Source: Thaumasiovibrio occultus (GTDB lineage Bacteria > Pseudomonadota > Gammaproteobacteria > Enterobacterales > Vibrionaceae). From it: a stretch of 64,000 nt of DNA. The position numbers were made by a program, and so were the translations under genes. Within the stretch, counting starts at the first letter, position 1. Each line of letters begins with the position of its first letter. Under the pieces are notes generated by a model. The model made no database searches. It was not told where the DNA came from and saw nothing but the letters and a program-made list of their open reading frames with translations. The stretch spans positions 1,922,001-1,986,000 of the forward strand of contig AP023052.1 of assembly GCA_019703815.1 (NCBI GenBank), given 5' to 3'. Positions 17,331 to 27,756 of the stretch are shown here, one piece after another.

Positions 17331-18530
17331 TTACCCGTTGTAACGGGCATGGATAACATAGTTACGCGGTGTGACCGCTTTTTCGCACAAACGGCGCAGA
17401 GCAACTTGATAGCCGTTCTGCTCTAAAAACAAAATTCTATCGAGCACTAGCCACAACTCTAGAGGGCGTCGAAACAGTTGGCGTACCAACTCCATCTTCT
17501 CAGTGATTTCAAAGCGCTGCTCGCCGACCGCTTGCCAGTGGGAAAAATCAACGCCAGCTGGTAAGACGACCCCTTTCCTATCAGCCGCCCACTGACAAAA
17601 CGACGCAAACCCGTCATTGAGTAGCGCTTTTTGAATATTGGGGAGCGGCATGTAATCAGGATTGCCAAACAGCGTGCGTTGCATGGCATCGAAACCTAAT
17701 CGAAACGACACTTCCACTGCGCGCAAGCGTTCAATTCGCCCAGGCGCGGTAACGGTTTCTTGCAGTGGTAAACGTAAATCGTGCTTAGACAATACCAGCC
17801 CTGCCGCTTGCCCCTGCGATGAAAGCGGCTGATAGGTTGGCGCTTTAATTAAGTGATAACAGCACGGAGAAATCGTGACCGCTTGGGTCTGCTTCGCACA
17901 GGCATGGCGCAACAAAGTGACATGCAGATCGCCGCAGGCATGCAGCGCCACCGCATGCTGGCGCGAGTGGACATAGGTTTGTGCCTGTGGCGAAAACGCA
18001 TCAGCGCACACCATCTCAATAGGCAGTGAAAACTGGGTCGCATACTGCTGGCCTTGCTCGCACAAGGCGCTGTCCCATTCCAAACTGGTGACGGGAACCG
18101 CTAACCTATCGGCAATTAATCGGCCTAGATGCCCTTTCCCTGCACACCACTCTAGCACTGGCACGGATAATGTCGCTAGACCTTGGCTGAACGCCGAAAT
18201 CTGTTGCCATTTTCGCCCCGGTACACCAGTGTCTAATCCACGCGTTGGGGTATGATCGTTGTCGAGCGAAAGTAGTGGCCACTGCGCGTCATCAGCCAAG
18301 TCAGCTAACGCCAGTGCTTGGGGTACGAAAGGTTGCAAATGGTGGGCTAAGTCGGGGGAGCGTTTCAGCGCGCTCACGTCATCCAACGACAACGCTGACA
18401 GCCAACGCTCAAAATCCGATTGGGCAGACCAAGGTAATGATAAGTGTTGAAAGGGCATAAACTGCCAAAATTGGCGGCTTTGTAACAACAACGCTGTTAA
18501 CTGCTCAAAACTCACCGCAAACGTACTCAT
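17331..18530 (-). CDS. SAM-dependent methyltransferase (Methyltransf_32/GSTCD-like)
   Basis: A 399-residue protein with a Rossmann methyltransferase core: the SAM motif VLEWCAGKGHLGRLIA and the following SLEWD acid, then ALHACGDLHVTLLRHA and a cysteine pair SPCCYH. These blocks are typical of the PF13679 group (bacterial relatives of human GSTCD and METTL25). Substrate unknown; many members are thought to act on RNA. The start at 18530 follows a very strong AGGAGGGCAT sequence; eight further upstream codons lack support. It heads a two-gene operon with the TSUP permease. Confidence 0.8.
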   Translation of the reverse strand: MSTFAVSFEQLTALLLQSRQFWQFMPFQHLSLPWSAQSDFERWLSALSLDDVSALKRSPDLAHHLQPFVPQALALADLADDAQWPLLSLDNDHTPTRGLDTGVPGRKWQQISAFSQGLATLSVPVLEWCAGKGHLGRLIADRLAVPVTSLEWDSALCEQGQQYATQFSLPIEMVCADAFSPQAQTYVHSRQHAVALHACGDLHVTLLRHACAKQTQAVTISPCCYHLIKAPTYQPLSSQGQAAGLVLSKHDLRLPLQETVTAPGRIERLRAVEVSFRLGFDAMQRTLFGNPDYMPLPNIQKALLNDGFASFCQWAADRKGVVLPAGVDFSHWQAVGEQRFEITEKMELVRQLFRRPLELWLVLDRILFLEQNGYQVALRRLCEKAVTPRNYVIHARYNG

Positions 18531-18591
18531 ATGCCCTCCTCGAAAATCAGGCATATTGTAGTTTTTGCCGCAGTTTTGTCTACCTAGAGAT

Positions 18592-18617
18592 CAGCGAGAA
18601 AAGATGATTTCTCGCTG
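18592..18617. repeat. Perfect inverted repeat between cysB and the methyltransferase gene
   Basis: 10-bp arms (cagcgagaaa/tttctcgctg) with a 6-base loop. No T-run on either strand, so it may be an operator or an mRNA structure rather than a terminator. Confidence 0.5.
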
Positions 18618-18712
18618 CGTCGCCGACTTAAGGTAGATCATGGGCAATTACAATGAAAATACCGATGGCTCAACGGTCGCGAGACTCATTACACTCGCAA
18701 CAATCTCGTCGG

Positions 18713-20060
<1,348 letters not shown>

Positions 20061-20825
20061 ATGAATATCCCTCTTATTATCGGCCTTATGGTGGCTTTGT
20101 TACTACTGGTTGTTGGTTATGGCGCTTGGGCGCAATATCGACAAAAAGTAGAAAGCGAAAAACGACAAGAGCTCAACCGATACCATCAGTTGATCGAAAC
20201 CACCGAAGACATGATCAGTAGTGCCCACTACTTTCCGTATACCAAGGAATTATTGATCTGTCTGAACCAGCGTATCTACGACGCATTAGTGGCGATGAAA
20301 GAGATCGATCCGAGCGACAAACAGCTAGGCCCGCGTATCGCTAATATCGAGGCGCAAATCAAGCAATTGGCCGAGTTATTCAATAACAGCGACATCGCGA
20401 CATTCAAAGTACCCACGACAGAAAAGCAAGCACTGGGCATGTTGCAGCTTGTAAAGCGTCTGCGCACCGTGATCAAGGCAGAGCACAGCAAAGGCCGCCT
20501 TTCAACCCAAGTGTTTGTCGCCGAAAATGCCCGTTTAGAAAGCATGCAATTGCGTATCAATATTGAAAACGTTGTTAAGCGCGCCAATGATGCCAAGCTG
20601 AAAAACCAAGTTGGCACCGCGAAACAGCTACTGAAAAAGGGCTTGGACGTGCTGGCGACGAAAAACGACGATTACTCTAACAATGCCCGTGACCGTCTCA
20701 CCGCTATATTGAACGACATTGAGCAGGGCCACAGTGAGAACCAGCACAAAGCCCGCCAGGAAATGCTGGATAGGGATAAGGACGATATCGATGCCTTGTT
20801 CCAGCCGAAAAGAAATGGTAAATAA
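20061..20825 (+). CDS. Membrane-anchored coiled-coil protein of unknown function
   Basis: A 254-residue protein with one N-terminal membrane helix (about residues 3-24) and a long soluble part rich in Lys, Glu, Gln and Leu that should be mostly alpha-helical. Two to three helical segments (about 30-55, 85-110 and 150-215) look able to form coiled coils. Similar proteins sit next to cysB in Vibrio genomes without a known role. The N-in/C-out or reverse orientation is unclear; the tail ends in a charged DRDKDDIDALFQPKR segment. Followed directly by a strong terminator, so it is transcribed alone. Confidence 0.8.
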   Translation: MNIPLIIGLMVALLLLVVGYGAWAQYRQKVESEKRQELNRYHQLIETTEDMISSAHYFPYTKELLICLNQRIYDALVAMKEIDPSDKQLGPRIANIEAQIKQLAELFNNSDIATFKVPTTEKQALGMLQLVKRLRTVIKAEHSKGRLSTQVFVAENARLESMQLRINIENVVKRANDAKLKNQVGTAKQLLKKGLDVLATKNDDYSNNARDRLTAILNDIEQGHSENQHKARQEMLDRDKDDIDALFQPKRNGK

Positions 20826-20850
20826 CTAACAAAATATCAAATACTTGAGG

Positions 20851-20880
20851 AAAAGCGTTCAACATTGTTGAGCGCTTTTT
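20851..20880 (+). terminator. Rho-independent terminator
   Basis: 13-bp stem (aaaagcgt-tcaac/gttga-gcgctttt with one G-T pair), ATT loop, T-run. Confidence 0.9.
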
Positions 20881-21031
20881 GTTACCTTCAGCCAAAAATG
20901 TCTAAATAACATAACCCTGACATCTGGAAATCTAGCAAGGCCTATTCTCATTCGTAGATTAAACATTCATATCAGGCATGTTTGATCCTTTAAATTTTTA
21001 TCTGGCATATGGGCCATTTTAAGGATGAGAA

Positions 21032-22834
21032 ATGAGAAAGATCACTTGGAAAACCACATTACTTGCTAGCTCCATTGCACTCGCTTTGACCGCGTGTAAC
21101 AGCGATGAATCTTCCGGTTCAGCGAGCTCTTCAAACGAGCCAGTGCAGTTCGCCGGCTTAAAAACGCCAGTGAACATCACTTTCACTGATCCAGATGGTC
21201 AACCCTTGGAAGACGTCACTTTCACCATCGATAACGACGAGCTCGAAGTGCAAGGCGCCGACGAAGACGACGATGAATATCTGCAAGAAGAATTAGCGGT
21301 ATCGATCTCTCGCTCTTCTATCGACCAAGTTGACGCGATCAACTTTAAAATTGTCGCCACCGCCGACGATTACTTAACCAATAGCGCGGAAATCGAACTG
21401 CCCGCGCTGGCCAATGTATTAGATGACGCCGAAGTCGTGGGTGAATACCGTATCGTTCTCACACCAAAGAGCACCGACAATGCCGAGTTTGCCGCGCAAT
21501 CGGATGAAGAGCTGTTTGAAGCCGATGACGATGGGATGATCGCCCAAGACATAAACCTCATCACCCCGGAAACGTCGGCTAACGCCGCCCAAAATCAAGC
21601 CATGGCTGGGGCCAGTGCAACGCTGAACATCCCTGCCGGCACCACTTTGCTCGATAGCGATGGCAACCCGGTGAAAGGGCAAATCACCGCCAACGTAGTG
21701 CACTACTCCAATGAGCCTGGCGACAGCGAAGACAAATCTGCGCTGAACGCTTTGCCTGGTGGCCTGTCCCCTAACGGTGTTGTGGATGAGTTTGGCGCGA
21801 CCATAGATGTTGCGTTTATCTCAGCCGGCTATACCGCCATCGAAGTGACTAACGAGCAAGGCCAAGTGGTTAAAAGCGTCGAAGGTGGGAACGTGAACCT
21901 CGCGATGAAGATCCCGCAAGACACGATCAACCCAGTCACCGGCACACAAATCACGACTGGCGACGAAGTACCACTGTGGGGCTACGATAGCACCACAGGC
22001 AACTGGCAAGAGGAAGGCTCGGCGCAAGTGGGCGAGCTCGATACCACCGCTGGCACCTACACCATTTCAAAAGAGATCGACGAGCTGAACTACTACCATT
22101 TTAACTGGTACGGCATTGAGCGTTGTGAGGTAGAGGTCGATGTACTTAACAACATGGGTGGTTCGAACGATGTCCGACTCGGTATACATGTCCATCGTGC
22201 GGGCGGCGGTTATCAAATCACCGACATCATGGATGACGATTTCGATGAGCTAGAGCTTGAAGATCTGCCCTTCTTGATTGGAGAAAACAATCAACCGATT
22301 GAATTGGAACTCAGTTTGTTTGACCCACAGTTCCCAGACAACACCCAGTTGCTGCAATCGGCTGTCGATAAATACGGCAATACACTACTTCCAGTCAACG
22401 GTGTACTGACAGCCAACCTGTGTGATCTCGACGGCGGTACTATCACCGTTGATACCCAAGAGCTCCCAGACGATGTCGAAGCCGAGGTCCGCTTTGTAAC
22501 CCAGTGTGTTGATGGCTCTAACCGTGAACAAATCGAAGGTTATTACCATGCCTACAGCAAGATCGACGGCAACCTGCAATTCATTGGTGGTGGTTACGCT
22601 GATGAAGACGGCGATGAGCTTGAAGATCTGTACCTTGGGCGCACCTATCTACTGCGCGGCTACGCCTACAGTGAAGACATCGGTTATCAATTACTGGGCG
22701 AACAAGAGTTCACCGCGTCAGCTGAAGAAAACGAATTTGTATTTGTCTACAACCGCTGGGATGGGGAATGTGGTACAGGCGCAACCGGCAGCGGCAGTGG
22801 TAGCGGCGGCAGCAACGGCGGTGTCGGCGGCTAA
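21032..22834 (+). CDS. Large acidic lipoprotein, copy 1 of a tandem pair
   Basis: A 600-residue lipoprotein with signal peptide and lipobox LTAC (Cys22). The +2 residue is Asn, which by the Lol rule favours the outer membrane. A Ser-rich linker is followed by a very acidic domain (VTFTIDNDELEVQ, DEDDDEYLQE), a central domain containing LNIPAGTTLLDSDGNPVKGQ and DEVPLWGYDSTTGNWQEEGSA, and a C-terminal domain with three to four spaced cysteines. The central motifs resemble those in CILP/FAM171-like and other adhesion-type proteins (inference). The end is a Gly/Ser tail CGTGATGSGSGSGGSNGG. Function unknown; the protein is probably secreted to the cell surface or periplasm. Strong AAGGATGAG site before ATG. 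Confidence 0.85.
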   Translation: MRKITWKTTLLASSIALALTACNSDESSGSASSSNEPVQFAGLKTPVNITFTDPDGQPLEDVTFTIDNDELEVQGADEDDDEYLQEELAVSISRSSIDQVDAINFKIVATADDYLTNSAEIELPALANVLDDAEVVGEYRIVLTPKSTDNAEFAAQSDEELFEADDDGMIAQDINLITPETSANAAQNQAMAGASATLNIPAGTTLLDSDGNPVKGQITANVVHYSNEPGDSEDKSALNALPGGLSPNGVVDEFGATIDVAFISAGYTAIEVTNEQGQVVKSVEGGNVNLAMKIPQDTINPVTGTQITTGDEVPLWGYDSTTGNWQEEGSAQVGELDTTAGTYTISKEIDELNYYHFNWYGIERCEVEVDVLNNMGGSNDVRLGIHVHRAGGGYQITDIMDDDFDELELEDLPFLIGENNQPIELELSLFDPQFPDNTQLLQSAVDKYGNTLLPVNGVLTANLCDLDGGTITVDTQELPDDVEAEVRFVTQCVDGSNREQIEGYYHAYSKIDGNLQFIGGGYADEDGDELEDLYLGRTYLLRGYAYSEDIGYQLLGEQEFTASAEENEFVFVYNRWDGECGTGATGSGSGSGGSNGGVGG

Positions 22835-22869
22835 ATCGACCGATCATAATTTTCCATGAAACTGCCTTT

Positions 22870-22903
22870 CCAAGGGTCAGCAGATGCTGGCTCTTGGTTT
22901 TTT
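22870..22903 (+). terminator. Terminator after lipoprotein copy 1
   Basis: About 12-bp stem (ccaagggtcagc with its complement, two G-T pairs) followed by six T. Confidence 0.87.
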
Positions 22904-23147
22904 GCGAACAGCAATAAGCACCGATACTTCAAACACACATTCAGTCGCTCTCTTCTGACCCCACCCAACTTCCAGCACTCAACAACGCTATTTTTGTTAC
23001 CTTGAGTCCAAATACGCCTAAATAACATACTCCTGACATATAGAAAATCAGCCAGCCCTATGCTTTTCCTCAGACTTTACATTCTTATTAGGGATACCTA
23101 ATCACTTCAATTTTTATCTGGCACTGACGCCATTTTAAGGATGAGAA
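22904..23147 (+). other. Duplicated leader of lipoprotein copy 2
   Basis: No gene. From 22996 onward this is a diverged copy of 20881-21031, the leader of lipoprotein copy 1, including the conserved block just before the start codon. It must contain the promoter, since a terminator precedes it. Confidence 0.65.
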
Positions 23148-24968
23148 ATGACAAAGATCACTTGGAAAGCCCCCCTACTCGCGAGCTCCATCGCGCTGGC
23201 GTTAGCTGGCTGTAGCGATGATGGTTCATCAAACTCAAGCAGCGACGGCGGCTCAGAGCCGATTCAATTTTCTGGCCTAACGACACCCGTCAATATCACC
23301 TTCACCAGTACGGATGGTGAGCAACTAGAAGATGTCACTTTTACTATTGATAGCAACGAGCTAGAAGTACAAGGGGCCGAAGAAGACGATGAGCGCTATG
23401 TGCAAGAACAAGCCGCCGTTTCGATTTCTCGCGCATCAAACGGACAAGTTGACGCCATTAGCTTTAAAATCGTTGCTAGTGCTGAAGATCATTTCTCTAA
23501 TAGCGCGACTATCGAAATGCCTGCCATCGCTGACGTGAATAGTCCTAACGATATTGTGGGTAACTACACCATCACCCTCACCCCAAAAGAGCCGCAGGGT
23601 GAAGAAATTGCGGCTAGCTTCGCTGAAGAGACTATTGAGGCTAGCGATGATGGCAAGGTCGCGGAAGCTATCACTATCACCACTCCTCCTGCAAGTGACG
23701 GCGCTGCTAATCAGCAAGCGATGGCGGGTGCCAGCGCTGAGCTGGATATTCCAGTCGGCACCACATTGCTCGATAGTGACGGCAATCCGGTGACAGGTGA
23801 GATTAAAGCCAGTGTCGTGCACTATTCGAACGAGCCGGTAGACAACTTTGACGAGTTAGGCGCCACCTCGGCGTTGGATGCCTTCCCTGGTGGCCTATCT
23901 CCAAACGGGGTGTTAGATGAAGACGGTAATGAACTAGGTGACATCGCCTTTATTTCAGCAGGCTTCACGGCCATCGAGATCTCTAACGAGGAAGGTCAAG
24001 TCGTTAAAGATATGCAGGGTGCGCCCGTTAACCTCACCATGAATATCCCGCAAGATACCATCAACCCAGAAACTGGCGCGAAAGTGCAACCCGGTGAAAC
24101 CATCCCGCTGTGGAGCTACGATGAACTCGAAGGGCAATGGAAAGCCGAAGGCACGGCAACCGTAGGCGCGCTTGACCCAGAAACCGGCACGTATCCGATT
24201 ACCAAAGAAATCACCCATTTAAGCTACTACAACTTTGACTGGTACGGTACCGAGCGCTGTAACCTGAAGCTGAACGTCGTTAACCAAAATGGTGAAGACA
24301 ACGATACTCGCTTGGGTCTGGTTTTACGCCGCCCCGGTGGCGGATATAGTTTAACCACCATTATGAATCGTTACGATGGCTTCGATACCCTCATTCTTAA
24401 TCGCGTTCCGGATGTAATTGCGGGAAACAAAGTTCAGGGCGACATCGCTTTCTTTGACCCACAAGATCCCACCAATAAAAACCTGCTGACTGCGGCACAC
24501 GATGGGAATGGCCAAGCTGTACCTGTGGTTAACGGCTTACTCACCACTAGCCTTTGTGATTTCGGCGATGGTGAACTGACGGTCAATACCGCCGACATAC
24601 CTGAGCCTGTTGATGCTACCGTTAACTTTATTGCCCAATGTGGTGACGACGATGATAACGATGACATCAAGGGCTATTTCTACGCCTATAGCAACATTGA
24701 CGGCAAACTACGTTACTTGAGTAGCGGCTACGCAGATGACGATGGCGCCGAGCTAGATGATCTCTACCCGGGTAAAAGCTACGTACTTCGTGGGTACGTT
24801 TACAATGAAGACATTGGTTTCCAATCCCTTGGCGAGAAAGAGTTCGTCGCTTCCGTTGACGACAACGTCTTTACCTTTACCTATCAACGTGAAGACGACG
24901 AGTGCGGCACGGGCGCGACAGGTAGCGGCAGTGGTAGCGGCGGCAGCAACGGCGGTGCCGGCGGCTAA
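23148..24968 (+). CDS. Large acidic lipoprotein, copy 2 of a tandem pair
   Basis: A 606-residue paralogue of the preceding lipoprotein. Lipobox LAGC with Ser at +2, the same Ser-rich linker, the same acidic segment (VTFTIDSNELEVQ), the same central block (LDIPVGTTLLDSDGNPV, IPLWSYDELEGQWKAEGTA) and an almost identical Gly/Ser tail starting CGTGATGSGSGSGG. Divergence is greatest in the C-terminal third before the tail (for example around residues 400-500), which may reflect different ligands. Function unknown. It has its own leader and terminator, so the two copies can be expressed separately. Confidence 0.85.
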   Translation: MTKITWKAPLLASSIALALAGCSDDGSSNSSSDGGSEPIQFSGLTTPVNITFTSTDGEQLEDVTFTIDSNELEVQGAEEDDERYVQEQAAVSISRASNGQVDAISFKIVASAEDHFSNSATIEMPAIADVNSPNDIVGNYTITLTPKEPQGEEIAASFAEETIEASDDGKVAEAITITTPPASDGAANQQAMAGASAELDIPVGTTLLDSDGNPVTGEIKASVVHYSNEPVDNFDELGATSALDAFPGGLSPNGVLDEDGNELGDIAFISAGFTAIEISNEEGQVVKDMQGAPVNLTMNIPQDTINPETGAKVQPGETIPLWSYDELEGQWKAEGTATVGALDPETGTYPITKEITHLSYYNFDWYGTERCNLKLNVVNQNGEDNDTRLGLVLRRPGGGYSLTTIMNRYDGFDTLILNRVPDVIAGNKVQGDIAFFDPQDPTNKNLLTAAHDGNGQAVPVVNGLLTTSLCDFGDGELTVNTADIPEPVDATVNFIAQCGDDDDNDDIKGYFYAYSNIDGKLRYLSSGYADDDGAELDDLYPGKSYVLRGYVYNEDIGFQSLGEKEFVASVDDNVFTFTYQREDDECGTGATGSGSGSGGSNGGAGG

Positions 24969-24998
24969 GCCCCCACTTTTATGATGTTCTCCCACGAC

Positions 24999-25030
24999 AA
25001 GGGTTGGCAAAATGCCGACCCTTTTCTTTT
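24999..25030 (+). terminator. Terminator after lipoprotein copy 2
   Basis: 11-bp stem (aagggttggca/tgccgaccctt) with AAA loop and T-rich tail. It covers the first possible start codon of the miaE frame at 25012, supporting the later miaE start. Confidence 0.88.
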
Positions 25031-25083
25031 ACCGTAGAAATGAAGCAGGTAAGATACTCAAAAAACAAACAAAGAAGTCATCC

Positions 25084-25863
25084 ATGTCAGAACTTGCTCA
25101 ATACGCCGATCTCTTAACACCCATCCACCAATTCCTGCATTGTAAAACACCACAAGCTTGGCTTGATGAAGCGCGTAAGCCTGAGCGCTTGCCTTTGCTG
25201 TTGGTTGATCACATGAATTGTGAATTGAAAGCAGCGCAAACGGCGATGCTATTGCTACGTAAATATGTAGCTGCGCCCGAGTCACAAACAGGACTGCTTG
25301 AATGGCTCAAGCCTTACGAACATTTTATCTATCGCGGTGAAGGCTCGCTGCCAGAGCTGCTGGCACAAAATAAGATCTCCAAAAATATCATCGCTAAAAA
25401 CGCGGCACCGTATGCGCAAGATATTTTGGATCCGATGATTTTGCTGATCAAAGAAGAGCTCCACCATTTCACCCAAGTGCTAGAGATCATGGAAGCACGC
25501 GACATCCCCTACCAATCCATCACCGCAGGGCGCTACGCTAAAGGACTAATGCAAGCTGTGCGCACCCATGAACCCTGCACCTTGGTCGATAAACTGATCA
25601 TCGGCGCTTACATTGAAGCGCGCTCATGTGAGCGGTTTGCGGCTCTCGCTCCATATCTCGATGCGCCACTGGCCAAGTTTTATGTGTCGCTATTACGCTC
25701 GGAAGCTCGCCACTACCAAGACTACTTGACCCTAGCAGAGAAAATCGCGGGCGAATCCATTGCACTTCGCGTCCAACAGTTTGGTGAACTGGAGGCGGCG
25801 CTTATTCAAACACCCGACAGTGATTTTAAATTCCACAGTGGTAGCCCAACCCCACTAAAATGA
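25084..25863 (+). CDS. miaE: tRNA-(ms2io6A37)-hydroxylase MiaE
   Basis: Diiron monooxygenase that hydroxylates the isopentenyl side chain of ms2i6A at position 37 of tRNAs reading UNN codons. The 259-residue protein has the ferritin-like helical fold with the carboxylate/His ligands in DHMNCELKAAQ, KEELHHF, IEARSCERF and SEARHYQDY. Length is close to Salmonella MiaE (270). The frame is open 24 codons further upstream, but those lie inside the preceding terminator, so the ATG at 25084 is preferred. Confidence 0.92.
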   Translation: MSELAQYADLLTPIHQFLHCKTPQAWLDEARKPERLPLLLVDHMNCELKAAQTAMLLLRKYVAAPESQTGLLEWLKPYEHFIYRGEGSLPELLAQNKISKNIIAKNAAPYAQDILDPMILLIKEELHHFTQVLEIMEARDIPYQSITAGRYAKGLMQAVRTHEPCTLVDKLIIGAYIEARSCERFAALAPYLDAPLAKFYVSLLRSEARHYQDYLTLAEKIAGESIALRVQQFGELEAALIQTPDSDFKFHSGSPTPLK

Positions 25864-25944
25864 AGCGCTATATTTATGCAATCTCAGTGAATTTATTTGG
25901 CTAAACTGACTAAAGTTCTCCCCGCTTCAGGCGATAACTACCTA

Positions 25945-26001
25945 GCTGCCATTATGGGCAGCAAAAAGAAGATCACTTTGTGGTACAGGTATTACAAAGT
26001 G
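25945..26001 (+). repeat. Two stem-loops in the leader of the chemotaxis receptor gene
   Basis: gctgcc-N6-ggcagc (25945-25962) and cactttgt-N12-acaaagtg (25974-26001). Both are perfect. Neither has a plus-strand T-run. They could be protein-binding sites or leader RNA structure; I did not recognise a known riboswitch. Confidence 0.5.
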
Positions 26002-26034
26002 GGCTGTGTTGCCTGATAGGGGGGAAGATATCCA

Positions 26035-27660
26035 GTGAAACTACAGTCTAAATTTTGGCTTATTATCGGCATTATTGTCACCGCGCTGCTTGGGGTGACG
26101 TTAGGTGGCTTAATGAGCATGCGACAAGCCGCTAACGCCGATAACGAAGCGCGCATCTATCAGCTTTTAAAAAGCACCTACAACACCATAATCCAAATTG
26201 AAAATGCCGTTGCCGCAGGCGAAATGACCGATGCAGAAGGCAAGGCATTGGCAACCCGTATTCTTCGCGAGAACAAATACAAAGAGAATGAATACGTGTA
26301 TGTCGCGGATGCCGAACTGATGTTCATCGCCGCGCCACTTGATCCCCAACTGCACGATACTAGCTTCCATGATTTCCTTGATGGCGATGGCAAGAGCGTG
26401 GGTAATATCATTTTACGCGCCCTTCAAGGCCATTCAGCCAGCCAAATTGTCGCTTACGATTGGACAACGCTAGGTGAAGACGGCGATGTCCATTACCTAC
26501 AATCCGTTGCGGTACAGTCGCCGCGTTGGGGCTGGATTGTCGGTACAGGTATTCGCAATATTGAAGTGAATGCGCGCTTCTGGGCGTCTGCCCGTTGGCA
26601 GGTTGGGATCAGCTTAGCGCTCGCCGCAATTATCATTGGTCTGCTGGTGCAAGCTTCACGCTCGCTCTATCGCATGCTTGGCCATGAGCCCGAAGATGTG
26701 ATGTCTTTGGTTAACGCTGTCGCAACTGGCCGCCTCGATACGCCAGTGAGCAAGCAAGCCGACAGCACCAGCATCTACGGCGCCTTAGCCTCGATGCAAT
26801 TGGCGTTGCGTTCAATGATCGAAAACGTGGTCCAATCAGCAGAGCAACTGGCGCAAGAAACGGATTCAGCCCAAGATCGCGCGCAGAGCATTAGCCAACT
26901 GTCTGACGAACAGCGTGCAGAAACCGACATGGTGGCTACCTCCATGACCGAAATGTCGCTGTCAGCCCGCACAGTTGCCGACAGCGCAAATAACGCGGCT
27001 AGCGCTACCCAAGATGCGGATCAGCAAGGGAAAAATGCGCAAGAAGTGGTGATGCAATCGAGCCATGCCATCGAGCAACTCGCGAGCCAAATCGATGAAG
27101 CATCTCACGTGATCGCAGAGCTGGGCCAAAACGTGAACGAGATTGTCTCGGTACTCGATGTCATTCGTGGTATTGCCGAGCAGACAAACTTGCTGGCGCT
27201 TAACGCCGCGATTGAAGCCGCCCGCGCCGGCGAGCAAGGACGAGGCTTTGCGGTGGTTGCCGATGAAGTACGTAACTTGGCACAACGTACCCAAGAAAGC
27301 ACCGCTGAAATTCAGAACATGATTGAGAAACTGCAGCAAGGATCAGAGCGCGCAGTCTCGGCAATGAGCGCGAGTCGCCATAGCAGTGAAGAGTCCGTCG
27401 CAATGTCTCTGCAAGCCAGCGAAGCGCTACAAGTGATTGCCACCGCGCTCACCACCATTACGGAGATGAACCATCACATCGCGAGTGCGGCAGAAGAGCA
27501 AACCATCGTCGGTGAAGATATTTCTGAGCGCATTAATATCATTGCGCAAACCGCGTCGAAAACGTCGAGTTTTGCACTCGATAACGATAGCACCATGAGT
27601 AATCTGGCGACCCTTAGTAACACCTTAAAACAGCACGTGAGTCACTTTCACGTAAGATAA
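26035..27660 (+). CDS. Methyl-accepting chemotaxis protein with periplasmic Cache domain
   Basis: A 541-residue transmembrane chemoreceptor. A first membrane helix (about 8-28) is followed by a periplasmic single-Cache-type domain (about 30-185; [34 protein letters not shown]) and a second helix (about 188-206). The cytoplasmic signalling hairpin has the conserved tip [20 protein letters not shown] near residues 381-400, with methylation helices on both sides. There is no C-terminal CheR-binding pentapeptide (it ends SHFHVR). The GTG start follows a strong GGGGGGAAG site. The ligand is unknown; Cache receptors of this type often sense carboxylates. Confidence 0.93.
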   Translation: MKLQSKFWLIIGIIVTALLGVTLGGLMSMRQAANADNEARIYQLLKSTYNTIIQIENAVAAGEMTDAEGKALATRILRENKYKENEYVYVADAELMFIAAPLDPQLHDTSFHDFLDGDGKSVGNIILRALQGHSASQIVAYDWTTLGEDGDVHYLQSVAVQSPRWGWIVGTGIRNIEVNARFWASARWQVGISLALAAIIIGLLVQASRSLYRMLGHEPEDVMSLVNAVATGRLDTPVSKQADSTSIYGALASMQLALRSMIENVVQSAEQLAQETDSAQDRAQSISQLSDEQRAETDMVATSMTEMSLSARTVADSANNAASATQDADQQGKNAQEVVMQSSHAIEQLASQIDEASHVIAELGQNVNEIVSVLDVIRGIAEQTNLLALNAAIEAARAGEQGRGFAVVADEVRNLAQRTQESTAEIQNMIEKLQQGSERAVSAMSASRHSSEESVAMSLQASEALQVIATALTTITEMNHHIASAAEEQTIVGEDISERINIIAQTASKTSSFALDNDSTMSNLATLSNTLKQHVSHFHVR

Positions 27661-27729
27661 GCCACAACCGTATTTGAGACGGGACCAGATTGAGTAAAGA
27701 ACCGAAGCTCAGAAAAACACGGTGAACTG

Positions 27730-27756
27730 AAAAAGCGGCATTTAGCCGCTTTTTTT
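27730..27756. terminator. Bidirectional terminator
   Basis: 10-bp perfect stem (aaaaagcggc/gccgcttttt) between the convergent chemoreceptor and phosphatidyltransferase genes; the last codons of the latter lie inside it. Confidence 0.9.

Larger units (their letters stand above)
20881..25023 (+). repeat. Tandem gene duplication, unit of about 2.1 kb
   Basis: The sequence from gttacctt at 20881 through the first lipoprotein gene and its terminator is repeated, diverged, from 22996 onward. Shared noncoding blocks include taaataacata, cctgacat, an atttttatctggca block and a gccattttaaggatgagaa block directly before both ATGs. The duplicated proteins are similar over their whole length, so this is a whole-unit duplication followed by divergence. 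Confidence 0.85.

Noticed and set aside
18592-18617. Inverted repeat near cysB considered as a terminator
   Set aside because: No T-run on either strand; listed only as a repeat.
25864-26034. Leader of the chemoreceptor considered as a cyclic di-GMP (GEMM) riboswitch
   Set aside because: The conserved GEMM core bases are not present; only simple hairpins are seen.
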